Positions 34,737 to 43,363 of a stretch of 64,000 nucleotides of DNA are shown here, in pieces. Each line of letters begins with the position of its first letter. Within the stretch, counting starts at the first letter, position 1. This DNA comes from JAAURS01 sp031387975 (GTDB lineage Bacteria; Cyanobacteriota; Cyanobacteriia; Thermosynechococcales; Thermosynechococcaceae): assembly GCA_031387975.1 (NCBI GenBank), contig JANNDV010000226.1, positions 3,830-67,829 of the forward strand. Direction: 5' to 3'. The notes beneath the pieces were generated by a model. That model was not told the DNA's origin. It made no database searches and saw nothing but the letters and a program-made list of their open reading frames with translations. Both the position numbers and the translations under genes were made by a program.

Positions 34737-35717
34737 ATGGTCAATCAGAAAACAGACGCGCCAAACGTTGGCTTTACTCACGAAGATTTTGCAGCCTTAC
34801 TCGACCAATACGACTACCACTTTAACCCTGGCGATACCGTAGCAGGAACAGTGTTTAGCATCGAGCCAAGAGGCGCTCTGATTGATATTGGCGCAAAGAC
34901 CGCAGCTTATATTCCCATCCAGGAAATGTCGATCAACCGCATCGACAACCCTGAAGAAGTCTTAAATTCTAACGAAACCCGTGAGTTTTTCATTCTTGCC
35001 GATGAAAACGAAGACGGTCAGCTCACTCTATCCATTCGCCGCATTGAGTACATGCGCGCTTGGGAACGGGTGCGTCAGCTCCAAACCGAAGATGCAACGG
35101 TACGCTCTGCCGTCTTTGCCACCAACCGTGGTGGTGCGCTGGTACGCATTGAAGGGCTACGCGGCTTTATCCCTGGCTCTCACATCAGCACCCGTGCTGC
35201 CAAAGAAGAGCTAATTGGGGAAGAACTGCCCCTCAAGTTTTTGGAAGTGGATGAAGAACGGAACCGTTTGGTTCTCAGCCATCGTCGTGCGCTGGTTGAA
35301 CGTAAGATGAACCGTCTAGAAGTGGGCGAAGTGGTCATCGGCGCGGTGCGCGGCATCAAGCCCTACGGCGCGTTTATTGACATCGGCGGTGTGAGCGGTC
35401 TGCTGCACATCTCTGAAATTTCTCACGATCACATTGATACGCCCCATAGCGTGTTTAACGTGAACGATGAAGTCAAGGTCATGATTATTGACCTGGATGC
35501 AGAGCGCGGACGAATTTCGCTCTCGACGAAGCAGCTTGAGCCAGAACCTGGTGATATGGTCAAGAATCCTCAAGTGGTTTATGACCAAGCTGAGGCAATG
35601 GCAGCAAAGTACCGTGAGCAAATGGCTTTGGCTCAACAGGCGGCCAGTGAAGCTGCCGCAGCGAAGGAAGAAGCTGCCGCTGAACCTGAAGAAGACGAGG
35701 CTGACGCTGAGGATTAA
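34737..35717 (+). CDS. rpsA: 30S ribosomal protein S1 (three-domain cyanobacterial/plastid form)
   Basis: mRNA-binding ribosomal protein of 326 aa. Three S1 (OB-fold) domains: about 30-100 (GDTVAGTVFSIEPRGALIDIGAKTAAYIP), 118-180 (more divergent) and 198-265 (GEVVIGAVRGIKPYGAFIDIGGVSGLLHISEIS), followed by an acidic Ala/Glu tail. This short form, in contrast to the six-domain Escherichia coli protein, is standard in cyanobacteria and chloroplasts. The ATG is preceded by a purine-rich leader. A terminator follows. Confidence 0.95.
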   Translation: MVNQKTDAPNVGFTHEDFAALLDQYDYHFNPGDTVAGTVFSIEPRGALIDIGAKTAAYIPIQEMSINRIDNPEEVLNSNETREFFILADENEDGQLTLSIRRIEYMRAWERVRQLQTEDATVRSAVFATNRGGALVRIEGLRGFIPGSHISTRAAKEELIGEELPLKFLEVDEERNRLVLSHRRALVERKMNRLEVGEVVIGAVRGIKPYGAFIDIGGVSGLLHISEISHDHIDTPHSVFNVNDEVKVMIIDLDAERGRISLSTKQLEPEPGDMVKNPQVVYDQAEAMAAKYREQMALAQQAASEAAAAKEEAAAEPEEDEADAED

Positions 35718-35750
35718 GCGACGATAGTCCTTTTTCTGCCGATATCTAAC

Positions 35751-35801
35751 AAAAACGCTTTGGCTGCTTCGAGATCATGAAGCATCGCTAAGGCGTTTTT
35801 T
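35751..35801 (+). terminator. Intrinsic terminator of the S1 gene
   Basis: Imperfect stem with AAAAACGCTTTGGC... (35751-) pairing to ...GCTAAGGCGTTTTTT (to 35801), loop near GAGATCAT, ending in a T-run. It begins 33 bp after the S1 stop. Confidence 0.8.
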
Positions 35802-35869
35802 GCATGAACTTGCGTCGGCGCAGTAAAGTGACACTATTGCTTTGCCCTCTTTAACGTTAGCAATGCACC

Positions 35870-38170
35870 ATGACAACGCGACGAACCTTGCTTCAGCACA
35901 TGGGTCTGCTGAGTGCTGGCCTATGGTTGGGAGATCTATCCATCGCCCAGTGCTATCAAATGGCACTGGCACAGCCTACCCCTCGGAAGCTGGCACTGCT
36001 GGTGGGTATCAATCAATACCCAAAATTCGATCGCGTTGCCGCCCTCAAAGGTAGCCTTACCGATGTTGAACTTCAGCGAGAACTGCTGACCCATCGTTTT
36101 GGCTTTAGCCCCCAAGATATTCTTACACTGGTTGATGAAGAAGCGACTCGCAGCAGTATTGAAGCTGCTTTCATCGCTCATCTCAGTGACCAAGCACGTC
36201 CTGGCGATATTGTGGTCTTTCACTTCAGCGGCTATGGGTGTCTGGTTCGCACTAAGCCTCTACTAGAGCAAGGCGAACAGTCCTATGGCGATCAGCAGGC
36301 TTTGGTGGCCTACGATGCCGGGTTGCTAGACCCAAACGGGGCACCTATCCTGAATGCCATTTATGAAGACACGCTGTTTTTACTGCTGCGATCGCTCCCC
36401 ACCGATCAGGTCACAACCCTTTTAGACTGTGGACTCTTGCCCACCCACGCACTCCGCTGCGACAGCTTAAGAGAGCGATCGCTCCCCACCTGGGACACTT
36501 CCGCACTGTTGGGTGCAGAGCTGACGGTTCAAAATCGACTGTTGGCAAAAACCCAACTCACCCGCGATCAGGTGCAGGTTCAGCGGCAATCGGGGCAATT
36601 CCCTGGGCTGGTGCTGGCGGCAACATCGGCCAAACAAACCACGGCACTAGAGCGAGACTACGATGGGTTTTCCGCCGGATTATTGACCAGCACAATAGTG
36701 CAGCAGCTTTGGGCAAATACGCCTGCCCCCACGATTACGATTCAGGTTGGAAAACTTTCTGCCCAGATTGCAAAGCAGATCGGCGCTAGTGCTCAGCAGC
36801 CCACCTCAAAGGGGCAGAACAGCCAAGGCATGTTGCCTTGGTCTATATCCTTTCCCTCCCTGCCAGCGGTGGGCATTGTAAGCCTTGTAGACAGACGCGG
36901 CAGAACTGGAAAGCTCTGGCTTGGCGGCTTACCGGACGAACTGCTGGAGCACTATCACCTCCAAAGCTGTTTTCGCGCGGTAAGTCGTGACGCTCAGGCC
37001 ATACCTTGGCGAGATGCGCCTACGCCGACATGGGTGCAGCTTCGTTCTCGGGAGGGGAAAACGGCGATCGCCCAGTATCTCTCAGGGCCTGTACTCCAAC
37101 AAGGACTGTTCTTAGAAGAAGCCGTTAGAGTGCTGCCGCGCGCCATCTCACTGAGGTTAGCCTTGGGTTCTAACCTCAGCCGCATTGAGCGCGTTGATGC
37201 AAGCAGCGTTGTGTCTAAGCGAAGCAGCCTACGCATTGTTGGGAGTGGGCAACCCGCAGACTACATTTTCACTCAGATGCGGGTGCCCATGCCTGACTTA
37301 GCCGCAGTCAAAATTTCTAGCGCTACGCCCTTAACGCTTTCTCTGAGTACCCCCCCAACCCAGAGTTATGGACTTGCCGATCTTGGCGGCGCACTGATTT
37401 CTAATACCATCGGCGATCGCGGGGAGGTCGTGAAACGCGCCATTGAGCGACTTCAGCCAACGCTAGATACCCTGTTGGCAATGAAGCTTTTGGAGCTTAG
37501 TCTTAATCATTCTGCCGCTGCTTTGCGAATGAGCGCCACTCTAGAGCAGGTCGGAGAAACCCCTCAACCGCTGATACGCTTACAGAGTATGGGCGTTGTT
37601 CTCCCCTTGCCTTCAGGCGAGGCAACTGAACCTGCTGTACCGAAAGCAGATAAAACCAGCAAGGTGTTTTCTATCCCCAACGGTACGCTCATTCAATACC
37701 GTATTAGCAACTGGGATTCTGTTCCAATCTATTTGCTTTTGGTAGGGTTCAACGGTGGCGCTTCAGCCTTTGCCAGCTACGCGCTCAACAGCAGCAGCCC
37801 AGCGGATGATCGCAAACCCGTGCTTAAGCCCATTGTGGTTCAGCCTGGGAGTTCCGTACTATTGCCCGTTGCTGCCCAAGCCTGGAAAGCCAGCGGCACT
37901 GCGGGGTTAAACAAGATTTTTGTTATGGGTACACGTCAGCCGTTGGTGCAGACTTTAGCGGCTCAGATGAACGGGATGAAGTCTCTGCCCTCTATGTCGC
38001 CTGGATTTGCAGCAGTGGTGCGACCCTTGGCGATCGCCCAAGCCATCTTTGCCGATTTGCATCAGTTGAGCCTCCCTAAAACCACAGCCCTTGGCATTAA
38101 AGACCAAGGGCTGTGGGCATTAGATATTGAAGAATGGGTGACGCTACAGTTTGTTTACACCACGGTATAA
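35870..38170 (+). CDS. Caspase-fold (orthocaspase-like) protein without the catalytic dyad
   Basis: A 766-residue protein. The N terminus TTRRTLLQHMGLLSAGLWLG resembles a twin-arginine signal. A caspase p20-like domain follows (about 38-260): KLALLVGINQYP, then the His region, which reads VVFHFSGYG instead of FSGHG (Tyr122 replaces His), and the Cys region, which reads LLDCGLL instead of DCCHSG (Gly188 replaces Cys). Both catalytic residues are therefore gone. The C-terminal half carries a beta-rich region (about 600-720, GTLIQYRISNWDSVPIYLLLVGFNGG, VQPGSSVLLPV) like the DUF4384-type domains found behind bacterial caspases. Likely a pseudo-orthocaspase with a binding or scaffolding role. It ends 1 bp from the convergent EF-G gene. 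Confidence 0.85.
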   Translation: MTTRRTLLQHMGLLSAGLWLGDLSIAQCYQMALAQPTPRKLALLVGINQYPKFDRVAALKGSLTDVELQRELLTHRFGFSPQDILTLVDEEATRSSIEAAFIAHLSDQARPGDIVVFHFSGYGCLVRTKPLLEQGEQSYGDQQALVAYDAGLLDPNGAPILNAIYEDTLFLLLRSLPTDQVTTLLDCGLLPTHALRCDSLRERSLPTWDTSALLGAELTVQNRLLAKTQLTRDQVQVQRQSGQFPGLVLAATSAKQTTALERDYDGFSAGLLTSTIVQQLWANTPAPTITIQVGKLSAQIAKQIGASAQQPTSKGQNSQGMLPWSISFPSLPAVGIVSLVDRRGRTGKLWLGGLPDELLEHYHLQSCFRAVSRDAQAIPWRDAPTPTWVQLRSREGKTAIAQYLSGPVLQQGLFLEEAVRVLPRAISLRLALGSNLSRIERVDASSVVSKRSSLRIVGSGQPADYIFTQMRVPMPDLAAVKISSATPLTLSLSTPPTQSYGLADLGGALISNTIGDRGEVVKRAIERLQPTLDTLLAMKLLELSLNHSAAALRMSATLEQVGETPQPLIRLQSMGVVLPLPSGEATEPAVPKADKTSKVFSIPNGTLIQYRISNWDSVPIYLLLVGFNGGASAFASYALNSSSPADDRKPVLKPIVVQPGSSVLLPVAAQAWKASGTAGLNKIFVMGTRQPLVQTLAAQMNGMKSLPSMSPGFAAVVRPLAIAQAIFADLHQLSLPKTTALGIKDQGLWALDIEEWVTLQFVYTTV
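38082..38116. terminator. 13-bp perfect hairpin inside the caspase-like gene's 3' end
   Basis: Arms 38082-38094 and 38104-38116 are perfect reverse complements with a 9-nt loop, 55 bp before the caspase-like stop and 56 bp past the stop of the convergent EF-G gene. No T-run follows. It may end the EF-G transcript or protect a 3' end. Confidence 0.45.
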
Positions 38171-38171
38171 A

Positions 38172-40256
38172 CTACTTCGCTTCTTGTCGTTCTTTGGCTT
38201 CTTTGATCACCTCTTCTGCCACATTGCTAGGGCAAGGGGCATAGTGACCAAATACCATCGAGAACTGTCCACGACCAGAGGTCATGGTTCGCAGGTCGCC
38301 AATGTAGCCAAACATTTCGCTGAGGGGCACATCCGCCTTAATGCGCGCACCCATGGGGCCTGTTTCTTGAGACTTGATCATGCCACGACGGCGATTCAAG
38401 TCACCGATGACATCCCCCATGTAGTCATCGGGGGTGAACACGTCCACATTCATGATGGGTTCCAAGATCTGAGGGCCAGCCTTGGGGATGGTCTGACGGT
38501 AGCCTGCCATTGCCGCAATTTCAAAGGCGATCGCCGAGGAGTCAACCGCGTGGAATGCGCCGTCGGTGAGCGTAAACTTGAGGTCAACACAGGGGAATCC
38601 AGCCAGAACACCCTTCACAATGCTGGATTTAAAGCCCTTTTCAACCGCAGGCCAATACTCCCGAGGTACCGTACCGCCGGATACCTTAGAGATAAACTCA
38701 AAGCCGCTGCCCGTTTCCCCAGGTTCAATAATGTAGTCGATGCGGCCAAACTGACCGGAACCACCCGACTGTTTCTTGTGGGTATAGCTGTCTTCAATAC
38801 GCTTGGTCACAGATTCGCGGTAGGCCACTTGAGGTTCGCCCACTTCTACATCTACGCCGTGCGTTCGTCGCAGAATGTCTACCTTAATATCTAAGTGCAG
38901 CTCACCCATGCCCTTGATGATGGTTTCGCCGCTCTCTTCATCGGTCATGACGTGGAAAGAGGGATCTTCTTGAACCATCTTGCCCAGCGCCATCCCCATT
39001 TTTTCGTCGCCGCCCTTGGTTTTGGGCTTCACGGAAATGGAGATCACAGGATCAGGGAAGACCATGGGTTCCAAGGTCGCCGGATTTTTAGGGTCGCAAA
39101 GGGTGTGACCCGTTCGGACGTTCTTCATCCCCACAATGGCGATGATATCCCCTGCTTGAGCCGACTCAATTTCTTCACGGGAGTTGGCGTGCATTTCGAC
39201 CAAGCGGCTAACCCGCTCAGATTTACCCGTAAAGGTGTTGAGGATGGTATCGCCCTTAGACAGGGTGCCGGAGTATAGACGGGTAAAGGTCAGTGCCCCA
39301 AAGCGATCGTCCATAATCTTAAACGCCAAAGCCCGTAGGGGTCTGGTGGGGTCTACGATCGCAAACGTTCCGGTTTCTTCACCATCTAAATCAACCTCTG
39401 GCTGAGGTTTGACTTCCATTGGGTTGGGGAGGTAATCTACCACCGCATCTAGCACCAACTGCACACCCTTATTTTTGAAGGATGAACCGCAATAGGTGGG
39501 GAAGAAGGCGAGGTCGCGGGTGCCTTTACGGACGCAGCGCTTGATGTCTTCAATCGACAGCTCTTCGCCGTCAAGATATTTTTCCATCAGAATATCGTCT
39601 TGCTCTACCGCCAGCTCAATGAGCTTCTCGCGATAAAGTTCGACATCATCCACCATGTCTGCGGGGACGTCTTCGATGGTGTAGTTGAGGGGGTCGCCAG
39701 AGTTATCCCAGATCCAGGCTTTGCGGGTGAGCAGATCGACCATGCCCTTCAGATTTTCTTCCACGCCAATGGGCAGCACCATCACCATGGGCTTTGCCGC
39801 CAAAATATCTTCAACCTGCTTTACCACACGGAAGAAATCGGCTCCGGTGCGGTCTAGTTTATTGACATAGATAATTCGAGCTACTTCAGAATCGTTGGCG
39901 TAGCGCCAGTTGGTTTCAGACTGTGGCTCCACACCACCGGAGGCGCAGAATACGCCAATGCCGCCATCAAGCACTTTTAGCGAACGATACACTTCAATGG
40001 TGAAGTCAACGTGCCCAGGGGTGTCGATGATGTTGAGCTGGTGTTCTTTCCAGAAACAGGTTGTGGCAGCGGACTGAATGGTGATACCGCGCTCCTGCTC
40101 CTGCTCCATGAAATCCGTCGTTGCCGCACCTTCATGCACCTCACCGATTTTGTGGATTTTTCCGGTTAGCTTTAGGATTCGTTCGGTTGTCGTTGTTTTG
40201 CCAGCATCTACGTGGGCAAAGATACCAATATTTCGATAAAGGGTGAGGTCTTTCAT
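38172..40256 (-). CDS. fusA: Elongation factor G paralogue
   Basis: Translational GTPase of 694 aa with all five EF-G domains: G1 AHVDAGKTTTTERIL, G2 region QERGITI, G3 DTPGHVDFT, G4 NKLDRTGADF, domain II, domain IV loop with GSGQFGRIDY and AFHAVDSSAIAFEIA, and C-terminal domain V (MLGYIGDLRTMTSGRGQFSM-like). The start MKDLTLYRNIGIFAHVDAG differs from the str-operon type, and rps12, rps7 and tuf are absent around it. It is thus probably the second EF-G of cyanobacteria (resembling Synechocystis sll1098, from memory), not the main one. Translocation or recycling division of labour is unknown. Confidence 0.9.
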   Translation of the reverse strand: MKDLTLYRNIGIFAHVDAGKTTTTERILKLTGKIHKIGEVHEGAATTDFMEQEQERGITIQSAATTCFWKEHQLNIIDTPGHVDFTIEVYRSLKVLDGGIGVFCASGGVEPQSETNWRYANDSEVARIIYVNKLDRTGADFFRVVKQVEDILAAKPMVMVLPIGVEENLKGMVDLLTRKAWIWDNSGDPLNYTIEDVPADMVDDVELYREKLIELAVEQDDILMEKYLDGEELSIEDIKRCVRKGTRDLAFFPTYCGSSFKNKGVQLVLDAVVDYLPNPMEVKPQPEVDLDGEETGTFAIVDPTRPLRALAFKIMDDRFGALTFTRLYSGTLSKGDTILNTFTGKSERVSRLVEMHANSREEIESAQAGDIIAIVGMKNVRTGHTLCDPKNPATLEPMVFPDPVISISVKPKTKGGDEKMGMALGKMVQEDPSFHVMTDEESGETIIKGMGELHLDIKVDILRRTHGVDVEVGEPQVAYRESVTKRIEDSYTHKKQSGGSGQFGRIDYIIEPGETGSGFEFISKVSGGTVPREYWPAVEKGFKSSIVKGVLAGFPCVDLKFTLTDGAFHAVDSSAIAFEIAAMAGYRQTIPKAGPQILEPIMNVDVFTPDDYMGDVIGDLNRRRGMIKSQETGPMGARIKADVPLSEMFGYIGDLRTMTSGRGQFSMVFGHYAPCPSNVAEEVIKEAKERQEAK

Positions 40257-40392
40257 GTCTATTCTCTAGTTGGGCGCGACAAGCCGGACGGTCTTTGAGT
40301 AATGCTCAAAGGGAATCAGAATTGCCTTTGTCGTCATGGGCAGTTCAAGTGTTAGGTTCTCGCCGGGCGGAGAACCCTTGTTTCTGCTTAAA

Positions 40393-40419
40393 GCAACACT
40401 CTTAATTGTAAAGTGTTGC
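40393..40419. promoter_or_regulatory. Small inverted repeat upstream of the EF-G gene
   Basis: Perfect 8-bp arms GCAACACT (40393-40400) and AGTGTTGC (40412-40419), 11-nt spacer, about 135 bp upstream of the EF-G ATG in the non-coding gap 40257-40478. It could be an operator or a leader hairpin; no regulator can be named. Confidence 0.35.
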
Positions 40420-40478
40420 GCTCTAAAGTTGAAAGAGGACTAGGGCGGTTGCCTCTACCTTTAACCTTGAGCATTATC

Positions 40479-41354
40479 TCAAAAAGGCTCTTTAGCCTGA
40501 GTCTCCAGCACGTTCTGTACCGCTGACGGCACGTTTGACAAAAAATCGTAGCCCGTGCGCTGTTCTAGTTCTCGGATGGTGGTGCGGAATGTTTGCCATT
40601 TTTCTTCTTTGATACCCTGCTGGTTGGGCATTAAAACGGCAATCACCTTCGTGTTTTGGGTCACTCCGGCTAACCCTAGACCGGGCTGGTTATTGACCAC
40701 CACAATTTTCCAGAAGGCGGCAGGGACGGTAATTTTATTGTTGGCGATCGCATCCTTTCCCCCTGCACTTCCCACCCCGCCTTGACCCGTTGGCCCTGCA
40801 ATAATGTAAAGCTCTTTGCCCGACCTAACTAAAGTACGGCAGTAGCTCTCAAGTTGTTCCCAAGGGCCACGGTTGTTGTCGGGTGCTTGGGGCGCAATGT
40901 TGCTCATGTAAAACACGGCGGCGGAATCTTCAGGGGTACGGTTGCGATCGGCGGCAGGCACAATATGCCCACGGTCAAAACCGCTGCCTGTATAGTTGCG
41001 GGGCGTTACAACAAACCAGCTCACCGGAAGGTCGGGTTCTGGGGTAAATTCAGGCCGACTCAGATTGCCCAGCCAGTTTGCATTGAGCTGCCAGCTTGCC
41101 CAAGCGGGTGTATTGGTGGTGCTGTCATAGAGCAGTGCGTACTGAGATCTTAGAAAGAGGTGATATCGGTCTGCCGCAGGTGCTACAGCATGGCTGGGGT
41201 TCCCCAGCGTTAAATGAATGTTGTCGGCAACGGAAACATTTCGATTCATCAACTGGCAGCTGCCAGACAGCAAGGCGACCAGTAGAAGGCTCAGCAGTTG
41301 ATTCCGCTTGCGCAAGCAGCGCTGGAATTGAGAAAAGATTGTAACGGCATTCAT
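40479..41354 (-). CDS. DNA/RNA non-specific endonuclease (NUC1/NucA family), exported
   Basis: Secreted beta-beta-alpha metal nuclease (about 291 aa). A hydrophobic signal (NQLLSLLLVALLSGSCQ, possibly a lipoprotein end at Cys) precedes the NUC1 domain with catalytic DRGHIVPAADRN and the metal Asn in SNIAPQAPDNNRGPWEQLE. It degrades extracellular or periplasmic nucleic acid; the Anabaena NucA relative is a sugar-non-specific nuclease. The frame is open to 41513, but an earlier start would run through the divergent gene's 5' end and lacks a signal, so the Met at 41354 is chosen. Confidence 0.9.
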   Translation of the reverse strand: MNAVTIFSQFQRCLRKRNQLLSLLLVALLSGSCQLMNRNVSVADNIHLTLGNPSHAVAPAADRYHLFLRSQYALLYDSTTNTPAWASWQLNANWLGNLSRPEFTPEPDLPVSWFVVTPRNYTGSGFDRGHIVPAADRNRTPEDSAAVFYMSNIAPQAPDNNRGPWEQLESYCRTLVRSGKELYIIAGPTGQGGVGSAGGKDAIANNKITVPAAFWKIVVVNNQPGLGLAGVTQNTKVIAVLMPNQQGIKEEKWQTFRTTIRELEQRTGYDFLSNVPSAVQNVLETQAKEPF

Positions 41355-41482
41355 CAAGGCTGAAGTTCCATCATTCGAGGGCAGCAGCGGCTGAAGTTCA
41401 TAGATCTTATCGTCCTTCAAAGTGGGTACGCTAGAGTTCAATATATTGAGCGAATGGCCTCGTTTTACAGGAGTTTTGGAGC

Positions 41483-42184
41483 GTGATGGGTAAAGTCCAG
41501 CCAAAAGAGGCACAAAGCCTACTGCTTCAGATGTTTAAATGCAAGCAGATTTGGGTTGGGCTACTCAGCCTATGGGTGATTGCCACCGCACTGCCTGCTG
41601 TAGGACAACTCAGTGCTACACAGCTTGAAGAACAGCTTCAGTCTGCTATTGCTCAAAGTAATTGGTCTCAAGCATTACAGATTGTTGATCGCCTAATTCC
41701 GTTGGTACCCAAGCAAGTGAAGCAGCTCCGGCAATACCGTACAAAGCTGGAGCAGCTTTCGCGTGAGACAGTTGCTCGTCCCTTTCAGCCTATATCTGGA
41801 TCGCAGCCCCAAGGGTTAGTTGCGATTAAGCGACGCAGTGGTGGCGTTCCGGTGATTGACGTGGTTTTCAACCAGCGCAGAACCTTTGAAATGATGGTTG
41901 ATTCAGGCGCCAGCATTACAACCATCACGCGTCCAATGGCGAGAGCGCTTGGGATTAGTTCTTCACAAATCGTTGATTATGTGACCTTTAAGACCGCTAA
42001 TGGATTAACGCAAATGCCCATTGTGTATCTCAATGCGGTGACCGTGGGGGGTCTGACGAAGACTCAGGTTCAGGTAGCGATCGCAGGACCAGATATGGAA
42101 ATGGGTCTACTGGGTCAGGATTTTTTGCAGCGCTATGACGTTAGCCTGCGGGATAGCCGTATCGAATTCCATGACCGTCGCTAG
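41483..42184 (+). CDS. Retropepsin-like aspartic protease, exported
   Basis: A 233-residue protein. Signal/anchor segment about residues 17-36 (WVGLLSLWVIATALPAVGQL), a helical region to about 95, then a single retropepsin-like domain: VIDVVFNQRRTFEMMVDSGASITTITRPMARAL with the active-site DSGAS, a flap region, and MEMGLLGQDFLQRYDV. Such clan-AA proteins act as homodimers; bacterial members are often periplasmic. ATG at 41483 gives MGKVQPKEAQ; a later Met at 41531 would put the signal closer to the N terminus. Confidence 0.85.
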   Translation: MMGKVQPKEAQSLLLQMFKCKQIWVGLLSLWVIATALPAVGQLSATQLEEQLQSAIAQSNWSQALQIVDRLIPLVPKQVKQLRQYRTKLEQLSRETVARPFQPISGSQPQGLVAIKRRSGGVPVIDVVFNQRRTFEMMVDSGASITTITRPMARALGISSSQIVDYVTFKTANGLTQMPIVYLNAVTVGGLTKTQVQVAIAGPDMEMGLLGQDFLQRYDVSLRDSRIEFHDRR

Positions 42185-42221
42185 CATTTAAGGCCGAGCG
42201 AGCGCTGGCAATGCTCCAGAT

Positions 42222-43274
42222 CTAGGCATGAATTACGGCAGAAATCTGTGCAGTATCTAAATCACGCCCAATAAAGACCAAGCGCGTTTCGCGGGTTTCA
42301 TCGGTTCGCCACGGACGGTCGTAAAACGTCTCTAGGCGATCGCCCACCCCTTGCAGCACCATCCGCATCGGTTTATTTGCCACATTTACAAACCCTTTAA
42401 TGCGATAGATGTCCTGCTCTGCAATTAACGTCTTGAGCTTCACCACCAGCGCCTGCGGATCGAGTGCCTGAGCTGAAACGATTGGCACAGAAAGGATTTC
42501 ATCGTCATGGTCATGCTCTTCTTCTGTGTCGTGGTGGCTGGGACGTGTCTCTAGGTTGTCTTCCACTGCGGCATTAAAGCCCAGCAAAATCTCTGAGCTA
42601 ATTTGCCCATCACGGCAGGGGATAATTTTGACCCCAGGACGCAGCGCTTGCTGAACCCGCGATCGCACCTCCGCCTGGGTCTGGCTATCCACACAGTCGG
42701 TTTTGGTCAACAGCACCAGATCGGCACAGGCTAACTGATCTTCAAACAGTTCTTCAAGGGGCGATTCATGATCTAAGTTGGGGTCAGCTTCACGCTGGGC
42801 GTTGAGAGCATCCAGATCCGCTGCTAGCTTACCCGTTGAGACTGCTTTGCAGTCCACCACTGTAATCACACCGTCTACCGTGGCACCTGTACGGATTTCG
42901 TCCCAGCGAAAGGCTTGAATGAGAGGTTTAGGGAGCGCTAACCCAGATGTTTCAATCAAAATACAGTCAATCTGGTCGCGGCGTTTCAGTAACTCCTGCA
43001 TCGTGGGCAGAAATTCTTCTTGCACCGTGCAGCAAAGACAGCCGTTGGTGAGTTCTACAATGTTGGGCATCTCTTGATTGGGCAAAACTTGTCCATCTTC
43101 ATCGCAGACCTGGCAAGATCGCAGCAGATCACCATCAATGCCAATTTCGCCAAACTCGTTTACTAAAACCGCAATGCGACGACCCTGATTATTTTGAAGC
43201 TGTCGCCGAATCAGTGTGGTTTTGCCACTGCCCAAAAATCCGGTAATCACCGTAACGGGAATTTTCGCTGCCAT
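42222..43274 (-). CDS. cobW: CobW-type COG0523 metallochaperone GTPase
   Basis: G3E-family GTPase of 350 aa. Walker A GFLGSGKTTLIRR; switch region EFGEIGIDGDLL; the metal-binding CxCC in ELTNGCLCCTVQEEF; NTPase motifs ETSGLALPKPL and TKTDCVD; a His/Asp-rich insert SHHDTEEEHDHDDE; and the CobW C-terminal domain (IYRIKGFVNVANKPMRMVLQGVG). Its place behind cbtB and a cobalamin riboswitch supports cobalt delivery to B12 synthesis rather than the zinc role of other COG0523 branches. An 89-bp gap with a hairpin separates it from the gene upstream. Confidence 0.92.
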   Translation of the reverse strand: MAAKIPVTVITGFLGSGKTTLIRRQLQNNQGRRIAVLVNEFGEIGIDGDLLRSCQVCDEDGQVLPNQEMPNIVELTNGCLCCTVQEEFLPTMQELLKRRDQIDCILIETSGLALPKPLIQAFRWDEIRTGATVDGVITVVDCKAVSTGKLAADLDALNAQREADPNLDHESPLEELFEDQLACADLVLLTKTDCVDSQTQAEVRSRVQQALRPGVKIIPCRDGQISSEILLGFNAAVEDNLETRPSHHDTEEEHDHDDEILSVPIVSAQALDPQALVVKLKTLIAEQDIYRIKGFVNVANKPMRMVLQGVGDRLETFYDRPWRTDETRETRLVFIGRDLDTAQISAVIHA

Positions 43275-43311
43275 AATTTTCTCTACAAGGGAAGGGAATT
43301 AAATATTGCTC

Positions 43312-43334
43312 CCCTCTCCCATAAAGGGAGAGGG
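43312..43334. repeat. Short perfect hairpin between cobW and the upstream membrane gene
   Basis: CCCTCTCCC (43312-43320) and GGGAGAGGG (43326-43334), loop ATAAA. Same sequence family as the inner arms of the repeat near 6.8 kb. It may partly separate cobW expression from the genes upstream. Confidence 0.6.
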
Positions 43335-43363
43335 TTAAAATGCCTGAAATCATCAAATACAGC

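Noticed and set aside
41355..41513. N-terminal extension of the NUC1 nuclease
   Set aside because: Overlaps the 5' end of the divergent gene and places the signal peptide more than 50 residues inside.
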